Below, piece by piece: positions 1 to 9,466 of a stretch of 64,000 bases of DNA. The position numbers and the translations under genes are program-made. Under the pieces are notes generated by a model. The model saw only the letters and a program-made list of their open reading frames with translations, made no database searches and had not been told where the DNA came from. The stretch is from Dechloromonas hankyongensis. GTDB taxonomy: Bacteria; Pseudomonadota; Gammaproteobacteria; Burkholderiales; Rhodocyclaceae. The first letter of the stretch is position 1. Each line of letters starts with the position of its first letter. Location of the stretch: assembly GCF_022012295.1 (NCBI RefSeq), contig NZ_JAKLTN010000002.1, positions 868,001-932,000 of the forward strand, written 5' to 3'.

Positions 1-1
1 G

Positions 2-1483
2 GCCGAACTGCTGGCCAAGGCCGGCCGTTGCCCGGACTACGAGGCGCTGCCCGAAGCCCAGCGCATCCAGCTGCTGATCGAGGAAATCGCCACGCCGCGC
101 CCGCTCTACTCGCCGTACATCGACTACAGCGAGGAAACCTGCGGCGAACTGAACATCTTCTTCGCCGCCCACGACCTGCGCGGCAAGTACGGCGCCGCCG
201 CGCTACCCAACTGCATCATCTCGAAGACCGACGGCGTCTCCGACCTGCTCGAACTGGCGCTGCTGCTCAAGGAATCCGGCCTGCTGCTGCCCGGCGAGAA
301 GCCGCGCCTCGACGTCAACATCATCCCGCTGTTCGAGACCATCGAGGACTTGCAGAAGAGCGCCGTCACCATGAACGGCATCTTCCAGCTGCCGGCCTAC
401 CGCGAACTGATTGCCGGCCGCGGCAACGAGCACGAAGTCATGCTCGGCTACTCCGATTCCAACAAGGATGGCGGCTTCCTGACCTCGGGCTGGGAACTGT
501 ACAAGGCCGAGATCGAGCTGACCCGCGTCTTCCAGCAGCACGGCGTCCGCCTGCGGCTGTTCCACGGTCGCGGCGGCTCGGTCGGCCGCGGCGGCGGCCC
601 GTCCTATCACGCCATCCTGGCCCAGCCGGCCGGCGCCGTGTCCGGCCAGATCCGCCTGACCGAACAGGGCGAAGTGATCTCGACCAAGTACGGCAACCCG
701 GACACCGGCCGCCGCAACCTGGAAGTCCTGCTCGCCGCCACGCTGGAGGCCAGCCTGACCGACCACGAGAACCAGATCGAACCGGCCCAGCCTTTCCATG
801 CCGTGATGGACGAACTGTCGCAACGCGCCTTCAACGCCTATCGCGGCCTGGTCTACGAAACGCCGGGCTTCACCACCTATTTCCGGCAATCGACCGTCGT
901 TTCCGAAATCGCCTCGCTCAACATCGGCAGCCGCCCGGCGTCGCGCAAGGCCTCAGATCGCATCGAAGACCTGCGCGCCATTCCCTGGGTGTTCTCCTGG
1001 GCACAGTGCCGCCTGATGCTTCCCGGCTGGTACGGTTTCGGCTCGGCGGTCGACGGCTACCTGGCCAACAACCCGGATGGCCTGGCTACCCTGCGCCGCA
1101 TGCTCAAATCCTGGCCTTTCTTCCGCACGCTGCTCTCCAACATGGACATGGTGCTGGCCAAAACCGATCTCGCCATCGCCTCGCGCTATGCCGAACTGGT
1201 CAGCGACGCCGACCTGCGCGAGCGCATCTTCAGCCGCATCACGGCGGAATGGGAACTGACCCGCAAGCACCTGCTGGCCATCGAGGAACAGGACGAACTG
1301 CTTGCCGACAATGCCATGCTGCGCAATTCGCTCAAGCTGCGCGCCCCGTACATGGACCCGCTGAATCACCTGCAAGTCGAGCTGCTCAAGCGGCACCGGG
1401 CCGGTGACACCGACGAGCGCGTCGCCCGCGGAATCCACCTGGCCATCAACGGCATCGCTTCGGGTTTGAGGAACAGCGGTTAA
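2..1483 (+). CDS. ppc: Phosphoenolpyruvate carboxylase, 3' part only
   Basis: Carboxylates phosphoenolpyruvate to oxaloacetate, the anaplerotic supply of the TCA cycle in the cytoplasm. The reading frame is open from base 2, so the N-terminal part (roughly the first 400 residues) lies outside the window; 493 codons are visible. The glycine-rich catalytic loop [13 protein letters not shown], the following [10 protein letters not shown] segment and the C-terminal RNSG (family consensus RNTG) are all present, so the visible part looks intact. It ends 9 bases before ppsR, which fits joint control of the phosphoenolpyruvate node. The true start cannot be given. Confidence 0.97.
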   Translation, partial: AELLAKAGRCPDYEALPEAQRIQLLIEEIATPRPLYSPYIDYSEETCGELNIFFAAHDLRGKYGAAALPNCIISKTDGVSDLLELALLLKESGLLLPGEKPRLDVNIIPLFETIEDLQKSAVTMNGIFQLPAYRELIAGRGNEHEVMLGYSDSNKDGGFLTSGWELYKAEIELTRVFQQHGVRLRLFHGRGGSVGRGGGPSYHAILAQPAGAVSGQIRLTEQGEVISTKYGNPDTGRRNLEVLLAATLEASLTDHENQIEPAQPFHAVMDELSQRAFNAYRGLVYETPGFTTYFRQSTVVSEIASLNIGSRPASRKASDRIEDLRAIPWVFSWAQCRLMLPGWYGFGSAVDGYLANNPDGLATLRRMLKSWPFFRTLLSNMDMVLAKTDLAIASRYAELVSDADLRERIFSRITAEWELTRKHLLAIEEQDELLADNAMLRNSLKLRAPYMDPLNHLQVELLKRHRAGDTDERVARGIHLAINGIASGLRNSG

Positions 1484-2311
<828 letters not shown>

Positions 2312-2324
2312 TCCGCATTACCGG

Positions 2325-2366
2325 AAAAAACAAACGGCGCATGCAATATGCGCCGTTTGTTTTTGT
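2325..2366 (+). terminator. Rho-independent terminator after ppsR, probably bidirectional
   Basis: Arms 2328-2342 and 2348-2362 are perfect 15-bp complements around a 5-nt loop, with an A tract on the left and a T tract on the right. It lies between ppsR and the convergent gene ending at 2445 and can serve both directions. Confidence 0.9.
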
Positions 2367-2444
2367 GTTTCCGGAACGGACATCGCCCTTTACCCCTCTG
2401 CCGGCAAGGCGATTGACTGTTGCCCGCCCGCTCCCCGACCTTGC

Positions 2445-2783
2445 TCATGACTTGCTGCGCAATTCCTTTTCCGCCCACAGGGCCTGCGCAAAGGCTTTCC
2501 ACGCCGGACCGCCATGGCTTTCGATGCCCTGGTCGGCGCTCTTGGTCATGGTCTTCAGCATCAGGCCGGCCAGCCCGAACAGATCGACTTTCGCCATCAG
2601 CTTGTAATCGACAGGTGCCGTCGCGGCGATGCTCACATCCCGGGAAAGGTGATCCAGTGCTTCTTTCGCCAACATCCGGAGCGCCGCTTGATCGGACCAG
2701 TCGATACCGAGAACGACACCTTTGCGGATCATTTCGGCTTCGATTTCCGAGCTGTCCTGCGCGTAGTGGTCAAAACCGGCCAT
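2445..2783 (-). CDS. Hypothetical protein, 112 aa
   Basis: I do not recognise this family. The product is a soluble, acidic-to-neutral, helix-rich protein without a signal peptide or membrane segment; residues 20-35 contain VLGIDWSDQ and the C-terminus is lysine-rich. The start is supported by AGGAG placed 7 bases upstream. It lies 32 bases downstream of the lipoprotein gene at 2816-3193 on the same strand and is likely co-transcribed with it, but the lipoprotein context gives no firm hint of function. Confidence 0.75.
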   Translation of the reverse strand: MAGFDHYAQDSSEIEAEMIRKGVVLGIDWSDQAALRMLAKEALDHLSRDVSIAATAPVDYKLMAKVDLFGLAGLMLKTMTKSADQGIESHGGPAWKAFAQALWAEKELRSKS

Positions 2784-2815
2784 AAGCTCTCCTGAAGGTC
2801 AAAGCGGTGCTTCGC

Positions 2816-3193
2816 TCAGCGCCAGTCGCGCCGCTCACGCTCGTGGTCACGATGTTCGTGGCGCTCACGGTTTTCTTCCCAGCGGCCGCCCTGCAGTTGC
2901 CAGCGATCGCCACGCTGTTCCCAGCGATGGGGAGTCCAGTTATATCCCGGCCGCGGAGCGTCCCAATGGCCGGGAACCCATTCGTGGCGATTGCCGGTCC
3001 AGTTCCAGAATCCACCAATCCAGACCTGGCCAACTACGGGCGGTGCCCCATAGTATTCAACCCGCGGTGGCGGCGGAGCAACGATGACCGGTTCGGCATA
3101 GTAGGGACGATGGGCCACTGGCGCCGGCGCCACGACGCATCCCGACAGCCCCAGCACAACCAGCATCACACACAGGGAAACTTTGATTTTCAT
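2816..3193 (-). CDS. YXWGXW-repeat-type lipoprotein
   Basis: The 125-residue product starts with a lipoprotein signal peptide ending in the lipobox LSGC (Cys at about residue 19), so it is expected to be lipid-anchored. The mature part is proline- and tyrosine-rich, then has tryptophan repeats of the form VWIGGFWNW / WVPGHWDAP / RWEQRGDRW, as in YXWGXW-repeat proteins, and ends in a charged His/Glu/Arg tail (HEHRDHERERRDWR). An AGAGGA ribosome binding site precedes the ATG. Its cellular role is unknown; a metal-binding tail is only an inference from composition. Confidence 0.82.
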   Translation of the reverse strand: MKIKVSLCVMLVVLGLSGCVVAPAPVAHRPYYAEPVIVAPPPPRVEYYGAPPVVGQVWIGGFWNWTGNRHEWVPGHWDAPRPGYNWTPHRWEQRGDRWQLQGGRWEENRERHEHRDHERERRDWR

Positions 3194-3245
3194 GTTCGAT
3201 CCTCTTTCCTGACACTAATGCAATTCTTCTTTGAACTGGCGATAC

Positions 3246-3283
3246 AAAAAGAAAAACCCCACAAGGAACTAGTCATCGTGGGG
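3246..3283 (-). terminator. Terminator-like hairpin in the leader region of the lipoprotein gene
   Basis: Read on the minus strand, GCCCCAC and GTGGGG form a short stem with a 15-nt loop and are followed by TTTTTCTTTTT. No minus-strand gene ends just upstream, so this would terminate transcripts started in 3284-3421 before they reach the lipoprotein gene. It could be an attenuator or the end of a short RNA. Confidence 0.5.
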
Positions 3284-3407
3284 CAAAGAAAGTTCTAGAA
3301 GAGACAAACTCAATTGCAAGTTTGCGTTATCAGATTATCCGCAGCTACCTGTCATTTTCCTGACGAAGAGCACGCAAAATTGGACTTTCGTCGCCGGCAA
3401 AATGACT

Positions 3408-3416
3408 TGGTATGAT
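3408..3416 (+). promoter_or_regulatory. Extended -10 promoter candidate for the outer-membrane barrel gene
   Basis: TGGTATGAT matches the extended -10 pattern TGn-TATAAT and lies only 5 bases before the ATG at 3422. The predicted transcription start would be at or next to the start codon, and no Shine-Dalgarno is visible. Confidence 0.4.
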
Positions 3417-3421
3417 GCCCC

Positions 3422-4171
3422 ATGCTGTCGAAAAGTATTTTTCTGCTCCTGTCACTGCTGCCTGCCCTGGCATTGGCCGATGCCTCGCGCCCGGGCACTG
3501 CCGAAGGCGTTGATGCTGCCAGCGAGGCGTGGTCCTTCAAACTGACGCCCTCCTATTACGCGACAACCCATCAACCTGCCGCCAGCGACATCAACCTGCG
3601 CGCCAACAACGGCCCGCATGCGCTCTGGCTCGGCTATTACCGGCGCGATTCGGAATTCGAGCAGACGCGGACCGGCTACGAATTCACTTTCGAAACCGAC
3701 TACGCCAAGCTCGTCCCGTCGCTGCAACTGGCCACCCACGGCTTCGCCGGAGCCGCGGTCAATCTGGAAATCGGCACCACGGTCTACGCCTTGCTCGGCT
3801 ATGGCCGGACCAACGCCCGGGATTACTACAACCTGAATTTCGACCCCAACGATTCCGTCGTTTATGGTGTCGGTGCCCGGCTGATTCCGGGCACCAATCT
3901 ATCGCTCTATACGGTCAAGGACAATCGACTGCATACCGAGCAAGTGGTCAACCACCTGGTCGCCCGTACGCAATTGGCCGAAAAGCAGCGCCTCACGCTC
4001 GATTTGTCCGAGAAACACGGGCGGGAAAGTGCCGACGACCCCAAGGTTTCCGGCCACGGCCTGTCGGTCACCTACGACTATCGGGACGCGTTTCTTCGCC
4101 TGGCACGAGACCACAAGGTGAATTTCTCGACCGAGAACCAGTCCCGCTTGTCGCTCGGGCTGCGCTTCTAG
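3422..4171 (+). CDS. Predicted outer-membrane beta-barrel protein, 249 aa
   Basis: The product has a Sec signal peptide (residues 1-19, hydrophobic core IFLLLSLLPALALA) followed by alternating polar/hydrophobic strands rich in Tyr, Thr and Gly, and it ends in a C-terminal phenylalanine (LGLRF), the usual outer-membrane assembly signal. Strand-like stretches such as YEFTFETDY, VVYGVGARLI and GLSVTYDYR alternate with short turns, consistent with about 8-12 strands. I do not recognise a specific family. There is no ribosome binding site in front of the ATG. It converges on the methyltransferase gene ending at 4200. Confidence 0.72.
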   Translation: MLSKSIFLLLSLLPALALADASRPGTAEGVDAASEAWSFKLTPSYYATTHQPAASDINLRANNGPHALWLGYYRRDSEFEQTRTGYEFTFETDYAKLVPSLQLATHGFAGAAVNLEIGTTVYALLGYGRTNARDYYNLNFDPNDSVVYGVGARLIPGTNLSLYTVKDNRLHTEQVVNHLVARTQLAEKQRLTLDLSEKHGRESADDPKVSGHGLSVTYDYRDAFLRLARDHKVNFSTENQSRLSLGLRF

Positions 4172-4199
4172 AGAAACGGACGAACGCGGCAACGCCGGA

Positions 4200-4970
4200 T
4201 TAGGCCAGCCGCCGGCGCACTGCCTCGAACAGGCAAACCGCCGCCGCGGCGGCGACATTCAGCGACTCGACGCTACCCGGCATCGGAATCCGAATGCGCA
4301 GCGTGGCTGCCTCGATCAATTCGCGGCGCACCCCCAGCCCTTCGGCGCCAAACACCCAGGCCACCGGACCCGACCACCGGGCATCAAAGAGGGAAGTGGC
4401 GCCATCGAGGCAGGTAACTGCCGTCGTACCCTTGTATTCTGCCATCACGGCCGGCAGATCGACATCTTCGTGGATGCTCAGCGCAAAATGCGCGCCCTGC
4501 CCGGCACGCAGCACTTTCGGCGACCAGGCTGCGGCACAGGCGGGCGACAGCAGGGCCTGGCGAATGCCTGCTGCCGCAGCCGTGCGCAGCAAGGTGCCGA
4601 GATTGCCCGGGTCCTGGACTCCATCGAGCAGAATGGCATCCTGATCGAGGTGCAGGCTCTGGCTGGCGTCCGGCATCGGGGCGACGGCCAGCAGGCCGCT
4701 CGGCGTATCGACTAGGCCGAGATCGCGCATCAGGGCATCGGCAAGGATCACCGTTTCCCGCCCGGCCACGTAATCGGCCACTTCGCCACCGGCCAAGGCC
4801 GATTCGGCCACGACCAGCGTTTCCAGGCGGCCGAAAGCCGCTTCGAAAGACTGGACGAGATGCACCCCGTCAAGCAGTGTCTGCCCCGCCTTGCGCCGCT
4901 CGCGGCCTGATTCCGCAAGCTTCTTGAGCTGCTTGAAGAAGGCGTTGTCGCGCGACTGGATCAGTTTCAT
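4200..4970 (-). CDS. rlmB: TrmH/SpoU-family RNA 2'-O-ribose methyltransferase
   Basis: SpoU-type SPOUT methyltransferases transfer a methyl group from SAM to a ribose 2'-OH in rRNA or tRNA. The 256-residue protein has the N-terminal substrate-binding part ([12 protein letters not shown]) and the C-terminal trefoil-knot motifs: [16 protein letters not shown] (motif 1), FGAEGLGV (motif 2) and [17 protein letters not shown] (motif 3). The ATG at 4970 overlaps the rnhB stop by an ATGA, so it is the last cistron of the long leftward operon. The exact target nucleotide is not evident; rlmB is a family-level label, and TsnR-like or RlmB-like activity is equally possible. Confidence 0.88.
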   Translation of the reverse strand: MKLIQSRDNAFFKQLKKLAESGRERRKAGQTLLDGVHLVQSFEAAFGRLETLVVAESALAGGEVADYVAGRETVILADALMRDLGLVDTPSGLLAVAPMPDASQSLHLDQDAILLDGVQDPGNLGTLLRTAAAAGIRQALLSPACAAAWSPKVLRAGQGAHFALSIHEDVDLPAVMAEYKGTTAVTCLDGATSLFDARWSGPVAWVFGAEGLGVRRELIEAATLRIRIPMPGSVESLNVAAAAAVCLFEAVRRRLA

Positions 4971-5557
4971 AGCAGGGACAGCTGCCGGGCGACCGGGGCG
5001 AAGCTGGTGCGATGCACGGGCGAGGCGCCATGCTCGTCGAGGGCGGCGAAATGGGCGGCGGTAGGATAGCCCATGTGGCGGTCGAAGCCATATTGCGGAT
5101 ATTGCTCGTGCAGGACCAGCATGCCGGCATCGCGCACCGTCTTGGCCAGGATGGATGCCGCTGCGATCGAAGCGATCTTGCCGTCGCCCTGGACTACGGC
5201 CTCGGCCGGAATGTCGAGGCGTGGGCAACGGTTGCCATCGACCAGCGCACTCTCCGGACGAACCGACAGGCCGGCCACCGCGCGCTGCATAGCCAGCATC
5301 GTGGCGTGCAAGATGTTGAGGCGGTCGATTTCCTCGACCGTCGCCTCGGCCACGCACCAGGCCAGCGCGTTTTCGCGGATCGCCACGGCCAGTGCGTCGC
5401 GCTTCTTTTCGCTCAGCTTCTTGGAATCGTTCAAGCCGGCGATGGGGCGCGCCGGATCGAGAATGACTGCCGCTGCCACCACCGGCCCGGCCAGCGGGCC
5501 GCGCCCGGCCTCGTCGATACCGCAGACGAGGCCTACCGGGACGATCAGTTCAGGCAT
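4967..5557 (-). CDS. rnhB: Ribonuclease HII
   Basis: Cleaves the RNA strand of RNA-DNA hybrids and starts removal of single ribonucleotides from DNA. The 196-residue protein has the type 2 RNase H start [14 protein letters not shown] (catalytic Asp-Glu at about residues 15-16), a later DGN, the substrate-binding segment [13 protein letters not shown] with the catalytic Asp of VRDAGM, and HMGYPT. The length is normal for the family. Its start overlaps lpxB by 13 bases and its stop overlaps the next gene by four, as in the conserved lpxA-lpxB-rnhB order. Confidence 0.96.
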   Translation of the reverse strand: MPELIVPVGLVCGIDEAGRGPLAGPVVAAAVILDPARPIAGLNDSKKLSEKKRDALAVAIRENALAWCVAEATVEEIDRLNILHATMLAMQRAVAGLSVRPESALVDGNRCPRLDIPAEAVVQGDGKIASIAAASILAKTVRDAGMLVLHEQYPQYGFDRHMGYPTAAHFAALDEHGASPVHRTSFAPVARQLSLL

Positions 5558-6693
5558 TCGATAACGGCCCGCGCCGCCTTGTCGGCCGTGTTCTGGCGCA
5601 ACTGCAGGTGGATATCGGTAAATGCCTCCTCGACCGCCTCGGCGTTTTCCTTGTCTGCATAGAGCTTGACCAGCGCTTCGGCCAGATTCTCCGGCGTCGC
5701 CTCTTCCTGCAGGATCTCCGGTACGACGAAGCGGCCGGCCAGAACATTGGGCAGGCCGACGTAGGGCAGATAGGCCATGCGCTTCATCAGCCAGTACGAG
5801 AACTTGGCGATCTTGTAGGTGATGACCATCGGTCGCTTGATCAGCGCCGCTTCCAGGGTCGCCGTACCGCTGGCAACCAGCGATACATCGGCCGCGCCGA
5901 GGGCATCCTGGGCGTGGCCGAAGAGCAGGCGGAACGGCACGTCGCCGGCCTGCTGGCGATAGATGGCGGCTTCGAACTGCAGCCGGGTTTCGCGCGTCGC
6001 CAAGGGCACGACAAAGATGGCTTGCGGCAGATGATGCTCGCGAATGAGCTTGGCCGCCTGAACGAAGGTATCGGCCATCATTTCCAGTTCGCCGCGGCGG
6101 CTGCCCGGCAACATGGCAAAGATCGGATAGTCCTTGGGCAGCGACAGCTTTTCGCGGACGGCAGTCTTGCTGGTTTCCAGCGGAATGATATCGGCCAGCG
6201 GATGACCGACGTAGGTCACCGGAATCCGCTCCTTTTCGTAGAGCGGCGGCTCCATCGGGAACAGGGCCAGCACGCGATTCACGGCGCGGGCGATTTTCTT
6301 GATGCGCCCGCCACGCCAGGCCCAGATCGACGGACTGACGTAATGGATGGTACGGATGCCGGCTGCCTTGAGGTCGGTTTCCAGCCCCAGATTGAAATCC
6401 GGCGCATCGACGCCGATGAAGATGTCCGGCCGCAGTTCGAGCAGGCGCTTCTTCAACTGGCGGCGAATGCCGGCGATTTCCCGGTAATGCTTCAGGGCAT
6501 CCCAATACCCCATGACCGACAGCTTTTCCATCGGCCACCAGGTATCGAAGCCCTGCGCCTGCATTTTCGGCCCGCCGATGCCATAGAAAACGGCATCGGG
6601 CAGATGCGCCTTCAGGGCGGCGATCAGGTGGCTGGCCAGGAGATCCCCGGAGGCCTCTCCCGCCACCACGGCGATACGGACGGCGTTACCCAT
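5545..6693 (-). CDS. lpxB: Lipid-A-disaccharide synthase
   Basis: Condenses UDP-2,3-diacylglucosamine with lipid X to form the lipid A disaccharide on the inner face of the cytoplasmic membrane. The 382-residue protein starts [16 protein letters not shown], the family N-terminus, and has the GT19 hallmarks [19 protein letters not shown] and LLPGSRRGE. The ATG at 6693 was chosen over an upstream in-frame ATG because it matches the family start and sits one base after the lpxA stop. It belongs to the tightly packed lpxD-fabZ-lpxA-lpxB block. Confidence 0.97.
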   Translation of the reverse strand: MGNAVRIAVVAGEASGDLLASHLIAALKAHLPDAVFYGIGGPKMQAQGFDTWWPMEKLSVMGYWDALKHYREIAGIRRQLKKRLLELRPDIFIGVDAPDFNLGLETDLKAAGIRTIHYVSPSIWAWRGGRIKKIARAVNRVLALFPMEPPLYEKERIPVTYVGHPLADIIPLETSKTAVREKLSLPKDYPIFAMLPGSRRGELEMMADTFVQAAKLIREHHLPQAIFVVPLATRETRLQFEAAIYRQQAGDVPFRLLFGHAQDALGAADVSLVASGTATLEAALIKRPMVITYKIAKFSYWLMKRMAYLPYVGLPNVLAGRFVVPEILQEEATPENLAEALVKLYADKENAEAVEEAFTDIHLQLRQNTADKAARAVIECLN

Positions 6694-6694
6694 G

Positions 6695-7465
6695 TCAGCG
6701 AATGATGCCGCGCTTCGAGACCTCGAGGAAATCGACGAAACGCTGGACATCCGGCTGCGTCTTGGCGTCTTCGACCAGCTTGGCCTTCGCCTCTTCGAGC
6801 AGCAGCCCGGATTTGTACAGGGTGCGGTAGGCGCGCTTCAGCGAGGTGATCGCCTCGGCGTTGAAACCGCGTCGCTTAAGGCCTTCGACGTTGATGCCAT
6901 AAGGTTGTGCGGTGTTGCCGGCAGCCATCAGATAAGGTGGCACATCCTGCAGGATGACGGTACTGACCGCCGTCATGACGTGCGCTCCGATGCGGCAGAA
7001 CTGGTGCACCCCGGTAAAACCACCGAGAATCGCCCAGTCGTCGACCACGACGTGGCCGGCCAGCGAGGCATTGTTGGCGAAGGTCACCTTGTTGCCGACG
7101 TCGCAGTCATGGGCGATATGGACGTAGGCCATGATCCAGTTGTCGTCGCCAATCGAGGTGACGCCCCGGTCCTGAACGGTACCCAGATTGAAGGTACAGA
7201 ATTCGCGGATGGTGTTGCGGTCGCCGATTTCCAGGCGTGTCGGCTCGCCGGCGTATTTCTTGTCCTGCGGCACTTCGCCGAGCGAGCAGAACTGGAAGAT
7301 GCGGTTGTCGCGACCGATCCGGGTATGGCCGCGAATCACGGTATGCGGACCGATGACCGTGTTGTCGCCGATCTCGACATGCGGGCCGATGATCGAATAC
7401 GGTCCGATCTCGACGTTGGCACCGATCCGGGCGCCCGGATCGACAATGGCAGTCGGATGGATCAT
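6695..7465 (-). CDS. lpxA: UDP-N-acetylglucosamine acyltransferase
   Basis: First step of lipid A synthesis: transfers an R-3-hydroxyacyl chain from ACP to the 3-OH of UDP-GlcNAc. The 256-residue protein consists of hexapeptide repeats ([LIV]-G-x4) forming a left-handed beta helix for about 190 residues, followed by a helical C-terminus. The catalytic His is in HIAHDC (about residue 119). The length is normal for the family (E. coli 262). It starts one base after fabZ ends and stops one base before lpxB begins, so translation is probably coupled. Confidence 0.97.
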   Translation of the reverse strand: MIHPTAIVDPGARIGANVEIGPYSIIGPHVEIGDNTVIGPHTVIRGHTRIGRDNRIFQFCSLGEVPQDKKYAGEPTRLEIGDRNTIREFCTFNLGTVQDRGVTSIGDDNWIMAYVHIAHDCDVGNKVTFANNASLAGHVVVDDWAILGGFTGVHQFCRIGAHVMTAVSTVILQDVPPYLMAAGNTAQPYGINVEGLKRRGFNAEAITSLKRAYRTLYKSGLLLEEAKAKLVEDAKTQPDVQRFVDFLEVSKRGIIR

Positions 7466-7466
7466 G

Positions 7467-7901
7467 TTACAGATCCCGCTTGGCGCACATCAGACGCGCT
7501 TCGGCCGCAAGTTGGCCATCGACACGGGCTTCGCCCTTGAATTTCCAGACGCCGCGCATCTGGCGCTCGATTTCGACATGCAGATGCAGCTGGTCGCCCG
7601 GCATTACCGGACGCTTGAAGCGGGCATCGTCGATGCCGGCAAAATAGAACACATCGCTCTGCGTCGGCTTCTTGTCTTCAGTCTTGAACGACAGGATGCC
7701 CGCCGCCTGGGCCAGCGCTTCCATGATCAGGACGCCAGGCATGACCGGATGATGCGGAAAATGGCCGACGAAAAAGGGTTCGTTAATGGTGACGTTCTTG
7801 TAGGCATGAATGGACTTGCCCGGCACGACTTCCACCACGCGATCGATCAGCAGGAAGGGGTAACGATGCGGCAAGTACTCAAGAATTTCATGGATATCCA
7901 T
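7467..7901 (-). CDS. fabZ: 3-hydroxyacyl-[acyl-carrier-protein] dehydratase FabZ
   Basis: Dehydrates 3-hydroxyacyl-ACP in fatty acid elongation, competing with LpxA and LpxD for the same substrate. The 144-residue hot-dog-fold protein shows the catalytic His in [11 protein letters not shown] (about residue 47) and the Glu in IMEALAQ (about residue 61), with the N-terminal [13 protein letters not shown]. It lies between lpxD and lpxA with gaps of three and one bases, the standard proteobacterial order that links fatty acid and lipid A flux. Confidence 0.97.
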   Translation of the reverse strand: MDIHEILEYLPHRYPFLLIDRVVEVVPGKSIHAYKNVTINEPFFVGHFPHHPVMPGVLIMEALAQAAGILSFKTEDKKPTQSDVFYFAGIDDARFKRPVMPGDQLHLHVEIERQMRGVWKFKGEARVDGQLAAEARLMCAKRDL

Positions 7902-7904
7902 TTA

Positions 7905-8948
7905 TCAACCCTCTATCTCTTTTTGTTTAAGTGCTTTTTCCAACTCGGCAACGCGGTCCGCCAGCTTCGACAAGCGGCGAATATGCGATGCGTTGCGCAT
8001 CCAGTGCTCGTAGGTATCGAGCGGAAAGACGCTGGCGTATACGCCGTTCGGTTCGACGATACTGCGCATAACCGTGCTGGCCCCGGAAATGGTCGTATTC
8101 GGCGCCAGCGACAGATGGCCGCTGATCATGGTCGCCCCGCCCAGGATGCAATGCTCGCCAAGGGTCGTACTACCCGCCACCCCGGCGCATCCGGCAATTA
8201 CCGAATAGGGACCGATATTACAGTTGTGGCCAATCATGACAAGATTATCTATTTTGCAGCCGTCGCCGATGACCGTATCGTCCATCGCCCCACGGTCGAT
8301 CGTCGTATTGGCACCGATTTCAACGTCATCGCCAACCACCACTGCGCCAACCTGGGGAATCTTGACCCATTCCTTGCCATCAGGAGCAAAACCGAAACCG
8401 TCAGCCCCCAGGACTACCCCGGAATGGACAATCGCCCGCTTGCCGACCCGGCAACCGTGGTAGATAGTCACATTCGGATAAAGGAGGCTATCGTCCCCGA
8501 CCACCACCCCATCACCCAGCACGCAACCCGCCTGGATGGTGACGTTCTCGCCCAGCACAACATTCTTGCCGATGCAGGCATGGGGCCCGATGGATGCCGA
8601 GGCAGGGACCGGAGACTCGCACACCGCTGAAGGATGCACCCCGGGATTGGCCTTCATCGCCTGATTGAGCAGCGCCGCGAGGCGAGCGTAATAGGCATAG
8701 GGGTTCGCGGTAACGATCCGCGCTCCGGCAAACCCTTCCGCAAACTCCGGCGAAACGATGACCGCCGACGCCCGGGTGGTCTGCAATTGATTGCGGTATT
8801 TGCGATTGGCGAGAAAAGCGATCTGCCCTTCGCCGGCCGATGCCAGCGTCGCCACCTGCCCGATGCGAATTTGCCCATCTCCAAGCACATCGCCGCCCAA
8901 CTGGGCGGCGATCTCGGCAAGCGTGAACGAGATTCCGTTCAAGCCCAT
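7905..8948 (-). CDS. lpxD: UDP-3-O-(3-hydroxyacyl)glucosamine N-acyltransferase
   Basis: Third lipid A step: adds an R-3-hydroxyacyl chain to the 2-amino group of UDP-3-O-acylglucosamine. The 347-residue protein has the N-terminal uridine-binding domain (about residues 1-100), then hexapeptide repeats forming a left-handed beta helix, and a C-terminal helix ending in charged heptads. The catalytic His is in MIGHNCNIG (about residue 241). The ATG shares its A with the TAA stop of the Skp gene, so the two are translationally linked. Confidence 0.97.
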   Translation of the reverse strand: MGLNGISFTLAEIAAQLGGDVLGDGQIRIGQVATLASAGEGQIAFLANRKYRNQLQTTRASAVIVSPEFAEGFAGARIVTANPYAYYARLAALLNQAMKANPGVHPSAVCESPVPASASIGPHACIGKNVVLGENVTIQAGCVLGDGVVVGDDSLLYPNVTIYHGCRVGKRAIVHSGVVLGADGFGFAPDGKEWVKIPQVGAVVVGDDVEIGANTTIDRGAMDDTVIGDGCKIDNLVMIGHNCNIGPYSVIAGCAGVAGSTTLGEHCILGGATMISGHLSLAPNTTISGASTVMRSIVEPNGVYASVFPLDTYEHWMRNASHIRRLSKLADRVAELEKALKQKEIEG

Positions 8949-9451
8949 TACTTGGCTTCCGACAGGGCCTTGATGACGCGCTCCGTGATGTCCAGACGCG
9001 GGCTGACCCAGACCACGTCCTGCAGGATCAGGTCGAACTTGTCGGCCTCGGCGATCTGCTTGATGGCCTTGTTGGCCTTCTCGATCACCGCAGCATTTTC
9101 TTCGTTCTGGCGCAGGTTCAGATCTTCGCGGAACTCGCGCTGGCGGCGCTGGAATTCACGCGACAGTTCGCCGAATTCCTTTTCCTTCGAACGGCGTTCG
9201 CTTTCGGCCATGGTCACCGAATTCTTTTCCAGGTTTTCCTGCAAGCCCTGCAGTTGCTTGGCCATGCGCTGCAGGTCCTGATCGCGCTTGGCAAATTCGC
9301 CTTCCAGCTTCTTGGCAGCCTTCTGTGCAGCCGGTGCATCGCGGAAGATACGCTGCGTGTTCACATAACCCACTTTAAGTTCGGCGGCGTAGGCGCCCGT
9401 CACGACCAATACAGACATCAGGGATGCCAGGACAACGGATTTAACTTTCAA
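8948..9451 (-). CDS. skp: Periplasmic chaperone Skp/OmpH
   Basis: Holds unfolded outer-membrane proteins in the periplasm and delivers them to the BAM complex. The 167-residue precursor has a Sec signal peptide (residues 1-22, ending GAYA-AELKVG), the conserved start VGYVNTQRIF and a long, highly charged helical central part typical of the tentacle arms, then a conserved end KFDLILQDVVWVSP. It is encoded between bamA and lpxD, its usual place, separated from bamA by 15 bases. Confidence 0.95.
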   Translation of the reverse strand: MKVKSVVLASLMSVLVVTGAYAAELKVGYVNTQRIFRDAPAAQKAAKKLEGEFAKRDQDLQRMAKQLQGLQENLEKNSVTMAESERRSKEKEFGELSREFQRRQREFREDLNLRQNEENAAVIEKANKAIKQIAEADKFDLILQDVVWVSPRLDITERVIKALSEAK

Positions 9452-9466
9452 CTTGATACTCCTGAA

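Noticed and set aside
28-1407. 459-codon plus-strand frame over ppc
   Set aside because: Arg/Pro/Ala-rich out-of-frame translation of ppc.
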